Shown one piece after another: positions 7,859-15,626 of a DNA stretch of 22,789 bases. The notes beneath the pieces were generated by a model. The model ran no database searches. It saw only the letters and a program-made list of their open reading frames with translations, and was not told where the DNA came from. This DNA comes from Candidatus Cloacimonadota bacterium (GTDB lineage Bacteria > Cloacimonadota > Cloacimonadia > Cloacimonadales > TCS61). Each line of letters begins with the position of its first letter. The stretch's first letter is position 1. The DNA is taken from contig JAUVKM010000003.1 in the NCBI GenBank assembly GCA_030596265.1, forward strand, positions 1 to 22,789, in the 5' to 3' direction. A program made the position numbers and the translations under genes.

Positions 7859-8038
7859 ATGAGAGAAAAATTGATGAATTATATCAGGTCGATTTTTAAT
7901 AGATTAAATCTTACTGATAAAAATCCAGATGATGACGATAATTCAAGAGATGATCTTAATACTGATGATATTGTTGATAAATCTGGTTTAAGTGATTCTG
8001 AGAAAAATGAAGAATCAGAACTTAAAGTGATCTTATAA
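7859..8038 (+). CDS. Small acidic protein of unknown function, first gene of the sigma-54 operon
   Basis: A 59-residue protein starting at ATG 7859, with AGAGGAAG at 7849-7856. An upstream TTG in the same frame (7808) is rejected because it would overlap the sigma-54 promoter. The N-terminus is basic and amphipathic (MREKLMNYIRSIFNRL). The rest is very acidic and probably disordered (DDDDNSRDD, then SDSEKNEESE). It has no signal peptide or membrane span, so it should stay in the cytosol. It ends 16 nt before the next start, implying co-expression with the secreted propeller. I do not recognise a family; it could be a regulator, an export helper or a signal for the neighbouring TPR activator. 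Confidence 0.68.
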   Translation: MREKLMNYIRSIFNRLNLTDKNPDDDDNSRDDLNTDDIVDKSGLSDSEKNEESELKVIL

Positions 8039-8054
8039 AAAACAGGAGGACAAA

Positions 8055-9854
8055 ATGTTCAATCTAAGAAAAATTAGCAATGTTTTAACCAGGAAGAAGT
8101 GGATTGCCGGATTTGGATTTATGATTCTTTTTCTGCTTCCACAATTATGTTTAGGTGATCTTTATGATATTACCTATGAATCTTATAACGTCTTTGATGA
8201 GTATTGTGGAAATAATCCGAGTATTTGCAGGATAGATGATACTCATCATCTTGTTCAGGCTAATCAACCCGGCTTTGTATTCTCTCAGATAAGAGTAGTT
8301 ACCGTAGATCCGGAGACAGGTGAAATGACTTATGGTATTAGTGAGTTGTTAGCTCCGGCAGCAATGGAGGTTACAATCATACAAATTGATTATATGCATT
8401 ATTTTTGTGCTTATCGAACTATTAGTGATTTTGGAGCTGCAGTGGTAACTGTTGATCCTGTTTCATGGTCGGTAACTGTTGAATCAGACTTCCTGCTTGA
8501 TACTTCATTTGGTGGTATGTATGTAAACGCTTCAAAAATTAATGAAAATCATTTTCTGGTTGCGTTTCAATCTCATTCCGCACCGTCAGATTCAAAACTT
8601 TGGGGTGTTGTGTTAAATGTTAACACTGATAATTGGGTAATATCTGGTGGTGAACATCATATGATAATAGATGGAAACAGTACATCATATAATAGATCAA
8701 TAAGCATCGATGATACTCATCAGCTTTGCGTATCAAATAGCTTTGATGGTGACGCTAATTGTCTGGCATCTGTTCTCACTTTTGATCTCGAAAGTTTAAC
8801 TGTCACCAGTGAAGCGACCTATGATCTTGAGATTGATGACGTGATTACATTGGATCTGGCTAAATATGATGATACGCATTTCATACTTGATTACAGTGCT
8901 ACTATAGGTCTACAAGATTATACAGCTTATGCCGTAGTGCTAAGTGTTGATCCCAGCGATTGGTCTGTAACAAAAGAAAATCCACTCCAGATCGATGCCC
9001 TTGGCTTAGATCCTGACCTGTCCAGGATTGATGATACTCATTACCTCTGTTCATATATCACTGTTAATGAAGCCTATACCACTTCAATCGGAAAAGGTGT
9101 TGTTCTTACATTAGATCCGGCTGACTGGACGCTCACAATGGAAACACCAAACGATGAAATAATGAGCAGTCATGCAGGTTGTCCGATGATGTCAAAAATA
9201 GATGATGCTCATTATATAGTAGTATTTACTAGGTATGATCCGATTTATATGACCTATACCGGTTGTGCTCAAGTTTTAAATGTTGAATTAATAACAGGTT
9301 GGATTGAAGGTACCGTAAGCCTTGATGGTGGTGCAGGAAACGTTGAATATGTTATTGTAACTGCCGGAAATTCATCTACAAGTCCTGATGTAACGGGTAA
9401 TTATTCTATAGCAATACAACCAGGAACTTATGATGTTACTGCTACACTTGTTGATTATGATCCTGTAACAGTTGAAGATGTTGTTGTTGTTGAGGGTCAA
9501 ATAACAGATGGAATTGATTTTGTACTTATTTCAAATGTTGGCGTTGATGGTGAAACAGTTTCCATCATACCGGAACTTATTGGAAATTATCCAAATCCGT
9601 TTAACCCAACGACGACTATTTCGTTTTCAACCGCAGAAAGTACGGAAGATACTGAACTTATAATCTATAATCTCAAAGGACAGAAAGTGAAACGGCTTAT
9701 CAGCAGTTCAGCCAATCAGCTTTCAGCCGGTCAGTATTCAGTTATCTGGAATGGGACGGATGAAAATAATAAACTTGTTTCATCGGGAATTTATTTTTAT
9801 AAGTTGAAATCAGGTAATTATACTTCTACGAAGAAAATGATCCTTATGAAATAA
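8055..9854 (+). CDS. Secreted seven-repeat beta-propeller-like protein with CarboxypepD-reg-like and sorting domains
   Basis: A 599-residue protein with a strong Shine-Dalgarno (AGGAGGA, 8044-8050). It has a long signal peptide (1-34, basic n-region then hydrophobic core, ending CLG/D). Between about 50 and 410 the motif [IK]IDDTHyLvxy recurs seven times (ICRIDDTHHL, IIQIDYMHYF, ASKINENHFL, SISIDDTHQL, LAKYDDTHFI, LSRIDDTHYL, MSKIDDAHYI), usually followed by VLxvDPxdWsVT. Seven such units suggest a seven-bladed propeller. A carboxypeptidase regulatory-like domain (about 416-495) and the sorting domain (about 508-599) follow. The first 120 nt of the sorting domain are almost identical to those of the gene at 2854-5121. 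Expression is probably sigma-54 dependent together with the 59-aa protein. No catalytic residues are evident, so a binding or adhesive role is likely. Confidence 0.9.
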   Translation: MFNLRKISNVLTRKKWIAGFGFMILFLLPQLCLGDLYDITYESYNVFDEYCGNNPSICRIDDTHHLVQANQPGFVFSQIRVVTVDPETGEMTYGISELLAPAAMEVTIIQIDYMHYFCAYRTISDFGAAVVTVDPVSWSVTVESDFLLDTSFGGMYVNASKINENHFLVAFQSHSAPSDSKLWGVVLNVNTDNWVISGGEHHMIIDGNSTSYNRSISIDDTHQLCVSNSFDGDANCLASVLTFDLESLTVTSEATYDLEIDDVITLDLAKYDDTHFILDYSATIGLQDYTAYAVVLSVDPSDWSVTKENPLQIDALGLDPDLSRIDDTHYLCSYITVNEAYTTSIGKGVVLTLDPADWTLTMETPNDEIMSSHAGCPMMSKIDDAHYIVVFTRYDPIYMTYTGCAQVLNVELITGWIEGTVSLDGGAGNVEYVIVTAGNSSTSPDVTGNYSIAIQPGTYDVTATLVDYDPVTVEDVVVVEGQITDGIDFVLISNVGVDGETVSIIPELIGNYPNPFNPTTTISFSTAESTEDTELIIYNLKGQKVKRLISSSANQLSAGQYSVIWNGTDENNKLVSSGIYFYKLKSGNYTSTKKMILMK

Positions 9855-9871
9855 TTATCTAAGATTATCTT

Positions 9872-9907
9872 AAAAAGCTCCTATTCTTGGTTTAGGAGCT
9901 TTTTTTT
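9872..9907 (+). terminator. Rho-independent terminator
   Basis: AAAAAGCTCCTA (9872-9883) pairs with TAGGAGCTTTTT (9893-9904) around a nine-base loop, and the T-run continues to 9907. It ends the sigma-54 operon. Confidence 0.92.
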
Positions 9908-9924
9908 ATTTCTATTATTTTTTC

Positions 9925-10000
9925 ACAACTCAAGGTTGTAAAAATTGTCTTGACAGAAATCATCAATATTAGTTTCGTAACAACTGTAAGTTGTAAAAAT
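9925..10000 (+). promoter_or_regulatory. Two copies of a palindromic operator-like element flanking a promoter
   Basis: ACAAC-TCAAG-GTTGT (9925-9939) and ACAACT-GTA-AGTTGT (9980-9994) are both palindromes, and both are followed by AAAAAT. They start 55 bp apart, about five helical turns. Between them a TTGACA (9950-9955) and TAGTTTCG (9970-9977) fit a Bacteroidetes-type promoter (TTG, about 17-20 nt, TAnnTTTG) with one mismatch. The second palindrome would overlap the transcription start, as a repressor operator does. Confidence 0.5.
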
Positions 10001-10016
10001 AATGAATGGAGGAAAA

Positions 10017-11798
10017 ATGAAAACAAGAACGTTAACTTTGGTGATGGTTTTAGTAATCACACTTTTCTGTGCTATTAATACTTACGCACAAACAGAATGG
10101 GAAATTGATTGGATACAAACGATCAATATTACACCGGATCCATATGAATTTGGAAGTGGTCTTTGTCGCAAAGTTGTTTTCAATTCAGAAACAAATGCTG
10201 TATATTCCTGTGGAATGATTGAAACTCTTTTAAATAATTGGGAAAATAATTTCTGTGTTGTAAAAACAGATGCAGCTGATGGTTCATTGATGTGGCTTTC
10301 TGAAGTCGAATTCGGACAAACGGCATGGGGAACAGAGGCTAACGAATTGGTATATGACTTAAACAACAACATTATTGCAACCGGAACTTGTATGGTAGAT
10401 TATACAAATAATCTTTGGGATGTTTTAGTAGTAAAATTAGATGAAGAAACGGGTGAGATTTTATGGGAGAAAGTTATTTGCTGGGGAGCAATTTCTGTAT
10501 TAGATATGGGAACAGGTATCGCAGTAGATGAAAATGATGATATTGCTATCAGTGCAATGATCTCAAATCCTGATCATGGGGATTGGGGAATTTACAAGCT
10601 TGATGGAGAAACCGGAGATATTCTTTGGGAAAAGCATGGAGCAGACGATGTTTATGTTGCTATTTCCGGTGAAGTTCTTGTGGATGTGGATAATGATGTG
10701 TATGGAGCGGGAGAAACTGTTCTAAATGATAATGGTAGTTTTATGTGTTATAATACGGTCATAAAATATGATGGAGAAACAGGTGATGAATTGTGGCAAT
10801 CTCTTGAACAAGGTAATATTGAAGAAAATAGTCAAAACACATGCTATGAGATAGTTGAGGGGAATTCTGCTATTTATAGCTGTGGAATACAATACTATGA
10901 TGATACCGGCAGAGATTTCGTTGTTAAAAAAATTGATAAAGATGATGGTGCAACATTATGGACATGCCGTGTAAATGGTTTAATTGACAGCACAGATAAA
11001 GCAGTGAGCATTACAATCGATGAGAATGACGATGTTTATGCCGGTGGGTTTGTCTCTAATAATATGCAAAATAACGGTAATTATCAAAAAACTTATACTG
11101 TGGTAAAAATTGATGGAATAACAGGTGATCAATTGTGGCAATATCTTTACCCGGTAACAAATAATAATGAAGATAGTTATTCATATGATTTAGTTTATGA
11201 TCCGGCAGGATTTATAATTGCAACAGGGTGGAAAATGTGCACTAACCCTTTTGAATTACAAAATATTCTTACAGTAAAACTTGATGCAAATTACGGTGAT
11301 GCTATATGGGAAAGTCTGATCGATAACGTTTTTAATGATCCTTATCTTATTGGTACCGATTTGGGCTATTCAGTTGATTTCGACCCGTCAAATGGTGACG
11401 TGTTTATAGGGGGAATGTCTTCTAATCTTACAAACAATCTTTCTACTTATGTTGTTCTAAAAATAACTGATAATCCAACAGGTATAAATGATAATGAAAT
11501 AATCAATTCTCCAGTAACTTTATCTTTGAATCAGAACTATCCAAATCCATTTAATCCTTCTACGACGATTTCTTTTTCAACCACAGAGCGCATGGAGAAC
11601 ACAGAGTTAATGATCTATAATATTAAGGGACAAAAAGTGAAACGGCTTGTCAGCGATCAGCTTTCAGCAGGTCAGCATTCTGTTGTTTGGAATGGAACAG
11701 ATGATAGCGGGAAACCGGTAAGTTCCAGTGTATATTTCTATAAATTGAAATCCGGAAATATATATACTCAAGCACGAAAGATGATTATGATGAAATAA
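10017..11798 (+). CDS. Secreted PQQ-like beta-propeller protein with sorting domain
   Basis: A 593-residue protein. ATG 10017 is chosen over 10002 because GGAGG (10008-10012) sits between them and the shorter form begins directly with a signal peptide (1-25, ending TYA/QTEW). The body (about 30-490) repeats the pattern vkiDgeTGdeLWe..., then avD.n.nvyaaG, as in PQQ-like/BamB-type and SBBP propellers (KLDGETGDILWEK, KYDGETGDELWQS, KIDGITGDQLWQY). The sorting domain occupies about 505-593 (NYPNPFNPSTTISF ... SSSVYFYKLKSG ... KMIMMK). It is monocistronic, between a terminator upstream and a large hairpin downstream. The enzyme residues of PQQ dehydrogenases are not recognisable, so this is probably a structural or binding protein. 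Confidence 0.9.
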   Translation: MKTRTLTLVMVLVITLFCAINTYAQTEWEIDWIQTINITPDPYEFGSGLCRKVVFNSETNAVYSCGMIETLLNNWENNFCVVKTDAADGSLMWLSEVEFGQTAWGTEANELVYDLNNNIIATGTCMVDYTNNLWDVLVVKLDEETGEILWEKVICWGAISVLDMGTGIAVDENDDIAISAMISNPDHGDWGIYKLDGETGDILWEKHGADDVYVAISGEVLVDVDNDVYGAGETVLNDNGSFMCYNTVIKYDGETGDELWQSLEQGNIEENSQNTCYEIVEGNSAIYSCGIQYYDDTGRDFVVKKIDKDDGATLWTCRVNGLIDSTDKAVSITIDENDDVYAGGFVSNNMQNNGNYQKTYTVVKIDGITGDQLWQYLYPVTNNNEDSYSYDLVYDPAGFIIATGWKMCTNPFELQNILTVKLDANYGDAIWESLIDNVFNDPYLIGTDLGYSVDFDPSNGDVFIGGMSSNLTNNLSTYVVLKITDNPTGINDNEIINSPVTLSLNQNYPNPFNPSTTISFSTTERMENTELMIYNIKGQKVKRLVSDQLSAGQHSVVWNGTDDSGKPVSSSVYFYKLKSGNIYTQARKMIMMK

Positions 11799-11850
11799 AA
11801 CCTTGCGAATGGTTGTTAAACTTCTTGCTTTTCTTAACCTTCGCAATGGT
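11799..11850. repeat. Intergenic hairpin made of two ACCTT..ATGGTT repeats
   Basis: AACC-TTGCGAA-T-GGTT (11799-11814) and AACC-TTCGCAA-T-GGTT (11836-11851) pair along most of their length: TTGCGAA 11803-11809 with TTCGCAA 11840-11846, plus the GGTT and AACC flanks, with single T bulges. It follows the stop codon at 11796-11798 immediately and may end or protect the transcript. It belongs to the same repeat family as 7468-7503. Confidence 0.55.
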
Positions 11851-11960
11851 TGGACTTGATTAAGTGTGATAAAATCTTATAAAATTAGAGAAATAAATTG
11901 CAAAAAATATTAATCGAATGAATTTTGCATAATAGAGTGTTTTTGCAAGAAACAAAAAAA

Positions 11961-12081
11961 ACGATGTCTTTGCGAGTATTCTTCTTGCTGTTACAAACGA
12001 AGCAATCTTTGTTTACGGTTAGTTAGAAATTGAGATTGCCGCGAAAGGTTTTCTTCATAAGATTCCTCGCAAAGACAATTT
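11961..12081. repeat. MITE-like palindromic element
   Basis: TGTCTTTGCGAG (11965-11976) and CTCGCAAAGACA (12066-12077) are perfect 12-bp terminal inverted repeats. Inside them GCAATCT (12002-12008) and AGATTGC (12033-12039) form a second inverted pair. The layout and words (TTTGCGAG, GAAGCAATCT, GAGATTGCCGCG) resemble the scattered TTGCGAG...GAAGCAATC intergenic repeats seen in several bacterial groups. No transposase is encoded. The rest of the gap 11799-12131 holds the hairpin described separately and AT-rich sequence with TGCAAAA/TTTTGCA dyads (11899-11929). Confidence 0.6.
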
Positions 12082-12131
12082 CTAATTATGCAAAACTCAT
12101 AACTTAAAGTTACAAAAAAGGAGGATGATTT

Positions 12132-12956
12132 ATGGATCAAGCAATTAATAAATTAATAAGTATAGGATTAAATCTTTATGAGGCAAAAGCTTATAGTGTT
12201 CTACTGAAAAGCGGGATCAATAGTGCTTCTAAAATATCAAAGATCGGAAAGATCCCTCAAGGTAGAATTTACAATATTCTGGAAAGTCTTATTCAGAAAG
12301 GATTTTGCTCTATTATACAGGGTTCTGTAAAAAAATTCAAAGCAGTTGATCCTAAAGTGGTTATGGACAGCATAATTCAAGAAAGAAGGAAAAATTTTGA
12401 AGAACAAGAAAAAAATATACTGAATGTGGCAGAACAATTAAAGAAAGATTTTGAATCTCAAGATGACATCTATTCTACTTTGGATTACATACATGTTTAT
12501 ACAACAAAACCAAGTATGATAAATAAGTTTAACGAGATTGTGCAAAACTGCAAAGAAACACACAGAACTTTTACAAAACCACCCTTTGCTACAAAAAGTG
12601 ATCCGTCAATACTCTCCCCTATAGCTGTAGATGCTATCGAGAGAGGAGTAAAAATAAAATCTATCTATGAAATTGAAAAAAATAATTTGGATAGCTTCAT
12701 AAACTGGATTAAGCATTTTGATAGTGCAAAGGAGGAGATTCGCATTACAGAGAAATTACCATTGAAATTGGCGATTGCAGATAATAATGTCGTAATGTTT
12801 ACTCTTCATAATAAAATTGATAACCAAAGCAATTTTACCTCAGTTGTTATTGAGCATTCAAATATTACCGACGCTCTGATTGAATTATTTGATATCTATT
12901 GGGAAAGATCTATGACCATTGAGGAATTCCTGGATAGAAAAGCATCTTATTTATAA
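12132..12956 (+). CDS. TrmB-family transcriptional regulator
   Basis: A 274-residue protein starting at ATG 12132 with an excellent Shine-Dalgarno (AAAAGGAGG, 12116-12124). Residues about 1-75 form the TrmB-type winged helix: LISIGLNLYEAKAYSVLLKS, then ASKISKIGKIPQGRIYNILE, then LIQKGFCSIIQGSVKKFKAV. A helical stretch (about 85-115, ERRKNFEEQEKNIL) probably gives the dimer coiled coil. The C-terminal half looks like the TrmB effector region, which in characterised members binds sugars, but it lacks an obvious maltose-binding signature. It has no membrane segment, so it is a cytosolic DNA-binding protein. It ends 27 nt before the candidate selenoprotein gene at 12984 on the same strand and probably shares its transcript, suggesting it controls that gene. 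The family is commonest in archaea but also occurs in bacteria. Confidence 0.87.
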   Translation: MDQAINKLISIGLNLYEAKAYSVLLKSGINSASKISKIGKIPQGRIYNILESLIQKGFCSIIQGSVKKFKAVDPKVVMDSIIQERRKNFEEQEKNILNVAEQLKKDFESQDDIYSTLDYIHVYTTKPSMINKFNEIVQNCKETHRTFTKPPFATKSDPSILSPIAVDAIERGVKIKSIYEIEKNNLDSFINWIKHFDSAKEEIRITEKLPLKLAIADNNVVMFTLHNKIDNQSNFTSVVIEHSNITDALIELFDIYWERSMTIEEFLDRKASYL

Positions 12957-12983
12957 ATATTTGGAAATCACAAGGAGTCTATA

Positions 12984-14786
12984 ATGAAAAAAATATTAGT
13001 AGTATTTATAGCATACCTGGCTCTTTTTCCCATTAATCTGCCTGCGCAAACCACATATTGGGAAGAAACTTTCACATCACCGCCCCCGGGCTGGTCACTC
13101 GATTCCAATTGGTATTTTTCAAATTGGCTTAGGGCTTTGAGGTTAGACAGTTATCCACCACTCAATAATTATGATGTTTCAGCTATTTCGCCAGTATTTT
13201 CTTTACCTGATAATCCCGTAGATCTCATCATTACTCAATATATAAAAACTCGTACAACAGCGGTTGATGAAGTCGTAACGATTGGAGTAATAATTGACGG
13301 TATTCCACAGGAACTCTGGCAATACGATTTGACTGGAGAAGATTGGGGAGTCGAGGGTGGGGAAGATATTGTTTTCTCTCTCTCGGATTTCAGCGGTGAG
13401 GATGTTCAACTTCAGTTTCGCAGTTACGGCTCAAGCATTTCCAACTTCAATAGCTGGACAATTTACAATATATTAGTTGCGGATTCTTTAGATAATGATC
13501 TGGCTGTTACAGAAGTTGCAGGACCAACGTATCTTGATCAAAACCAACAGGGAACGTGGACCGTTACAGTAAAAAATCCGGGGCTTCTCACCCAAGATGA
13601 TTATACTGTCAGATTTTTCAAACACGATGGTTTTGAAATCGGTTCGATTCAATCTACTATTCTACTTGAACCTAATGAAACAACCGACTTTAATTTTAGC
13701 TGGACACCTTCTGAAATAGAAAGCACAGTACTTTATGGACAGGTCATTCTGGGAACAGATGAATTTGCCGACAATAATATAAAAAATCATTATCTGCGTG
13801 TAAATTCCGAAACACAATTAAATATTCTTATTTTGGATAGTGATAATGATTCATATTATTTTCCTCCGGAGACAGGAAATTATATTGGATGTGAAGGAGG
13901 CATCGTAGAAACTCTGGAATTAAATGGAATTGGATCAACGGTTGTTTCTACTCTACCGACAAATTTATCAAATTATGATATCGTATTTGTGGAAGTTGGT
14001 CTGTGGTGTTTAGGTTGAGGTAATGAGCCTCCCGGAACCGTGAGTTCCAGTGATCAACAAAAACTAATTGATTATCTCGATGATGGTGGTTCAGTATATA
14101 TGGAAGGAGCAGATGTAGCATTTAGTCATTATACAGATCCGTTTTTCAATTATTTCGGAACCGGATTCATTGATACCGGTGCGGCAGGAGAAATACTCTC
14201 TTTAACCTGTACAGATGATACTTTTACCTCAGGATTAATTTACGATTATTGTGGAGGATCTGATGCCCATCATAAAATTGATGAATTAAGTGCAACTACA
14301 GGAACTGCTTTTCTGGAATCTGAAGATCAGAAAGTTCGAGCTGTATTCAATCTGACCGAGACATACAGAACAATTTGTTCAGCTCCCATAATAGGGGCTT
14401 TCGGCAATGGTGCTGGATTGAATATGAGAGCTTTCTTAATGAGACAGTACGTAGATTTCCTCACAGGAGAATCAACATCTATTGAAGAGAACAATGTAGT
14501 TCAGGTTACACCAAAACTTGAACAAAATTATCCCAATCCTTTCAATCCAACCACAATGATTTCTTTTTCTGTAACACAAACGTCTTCATTTGTGAATCTC
14601 GAAATATTCAATCTAAAAGGACAGAAAGTAAAACAACTCGTAAATGAACAACTTCCTGCAGGTCAACATTCTGTTGTCTGGAACGGCAAGGATGATAGTA
14701 ACAAATCGGTGAGTTCTGGAATCTATTTCTACAAAATAAAATCAGGCAAATATACTTCCACGAAGAAAATGATCCTTATGAAATAG
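12984..14786 (+). CDS. Second candidate secreted selenoprotein, CxxU motif (Sec at residue 345)
   Basis: A 600-residue protein if UGA 14016-14018 is read as Sec. ATG 12984 follows AAGGAG (12972-12977); the signal peptide is about 1-22 (ending LPAQ/TTYW). Domains: a jelly-roll, choice-of-anchor-like domain (about 25-170), a CARDB-type Ig domain (about 172-275), the UGA-containing Rossmann-like domain (about 277-500), and the sorting domain (about 510-600, ending KMILMK). The UGA domain aligns without gaps around the UGA to residues 25-230 of the protein at 2854-5121: YDIVFVEVGLWCLG-U-GNEPPG against YDVVFVTLGIYCLG-U-GTTPPG, then DDGGSVYMEGAD against DGGGSLYIEGSD. C342-L-G-U345 is the CxxU motif and C303 is also conserved. 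Only the UGA domain and the end are shared; the front half is different, so the module has been shuffled between proteins. The stop is UAG. A TrmB regulator gene precedes it. Confidence 0.82.
14016..14049 (+). promoter_or_regulatory. Candidate bacterial SECIS of the second UGA gene
   Basis: UGA (14016-14018) is followed by GGAAC-CGTGA-GTTCC (14034-14048), a perfect 5-bp stem, or six columns with one C-A mismatch around a GTG loop. The loop begins 20 nt after the UGA and has G at its first or second position. The stem occupies exactly the columns of the hairpin at 3142-3156. Confidence 0.68.
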
Positions 14787-14798
14787 AATAACTTAACC

Positions 14799-14844
14799 TT
14801 AGCCAGGACTCTAACTAATAATTGCTGAATTGAGTTCTGGCTAA
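14799..14844. terminator. Bidirectional terminator between convergent genes
   Basis: TTAGCCAGGACTC (14799-14811) and GAGTTCTGGCTAA (14832-14844) form a 13-bp stem with one G-U pair. It lies between the stop at 14786 (+) and the stop at 14847 (-), so it can serve both transcripts. The U-tracts are weak. Confidence 0.65.
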
Positions 14845-14846
14845 TC

Positions 14847-15626
14847 CTATTCCGCCACTACAATAACACCGGTTCCAATTTTGTTTTTATTGTAATAATC
14901 TAATAACATAAAACCAAAAGCAATAGGGTAGAAGATAATATAATAAATTGGAAGAAATAATACAAATACTTTAGATTTTGAGATCAATGAGAGTGGAATT
15001 TTAAGTGCCAATTTCCAATATATTTGCCCGAATTTTCCATAAGAATATTCAAATGATTTAATTCTAAAACCTGCCTTTTCCAGTTTAGAACAAATGTCTT
15101 CTTTGCTGTAACCTGGACGAACATGTTCTGCCGTGAATTTGGCAGATTCATCAAAATTGCTGGGAGATGAGATTATCAGTTTTCCACCTTGTGTTAGCAC
15201 TTTTCTAAAATTCTGTAATACCTGCTTATCGTTTTCAATATGTTCCAGAATATCTATTGCGATAATAAGATCAAAACTTTCTTTTGGAATATAATCTACT
15301 AAATTTGCCTGTTGAATCGTGAAATTTTGCCAGCCAACTTCTTTAGCATAATAAGCAAATGAATCCATGTAATCTGTTTTCAGGTCAACGGCATGGACTT
15401 CTGATTTTTTAAATTTTTTAAGAATATAATAGGAATATTGCCCAAACCCTGCACCGGCATCATAAAAGCGCAGTGGTTTATCTGTTAAAAAATATTTTTT
15501 AATCTCTTTTTTTACATACCACTGACGCAACAGCAGCATATCCAATAATAGATAGAATAGCTTTCTTAAAGCAGGAAATTTATCTATTGCTACTGCGAAT
15601 TTATCTTTTACTTTATCGTATTGCAT
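14847..15626 (-). CDS. Class I SAM-dependent methyltransferase with hydrophobic C-terminus
   Basis: A 259-residue protein. The SAM-binding motif I is DAGAGFGQYS (56-65); the acidic end of strand 2 is AVDLKTDYMDS. The post-motif FDLIIAIDILEHIEN, then KVLTQGGKLIISSPS, is typical of Methyltransf_11-type enzymes. HVRPGYS is often seen in those acting on lipids or glycan intermediates. The C-terminal 60 residues are strongly hydrophobic (IPLSLISKSKVFVLFLPIYYIIFYPIAF) and suggest membrane association. The start codon directly abuts the TAA of the glucokinase gene (no spacing), and AGGAGAG lies inside the end of that gene, so translation is likely coupled. The substrate is unknown. Confidence 0.85.
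   Translation of the reverse strand: MQYDKVKDKFAVAIDKFPALRKLFYLLLDMLLLRQWYVKKEIKKYFLTDKPLRFYDAGAGFGQYSYYILKKFKKSEVHAVDLKTDYMDSFAYYAKEVGWQNFTIQQANLVDYIPKESFDLIIAIDILEHIENDKQVLQNFRKVLTQGGKLIISSPSNFDESAKFTAEHVRPGYSKEDICSKLEKAGFRIKSFEYSYGKFGQIYWKLALKIPLSLISKSKVFVLFLPIYYIIFYPIAFGFMLLDYYNKNKIGTGVIVVAE

Noticed and set aside
14040..14786. Independent gene starting at GTG 14040
   Set aside because: It would begin in the middle of the conserved domain, within the proposed SECIS hairpin, with no ribosome-binding site.
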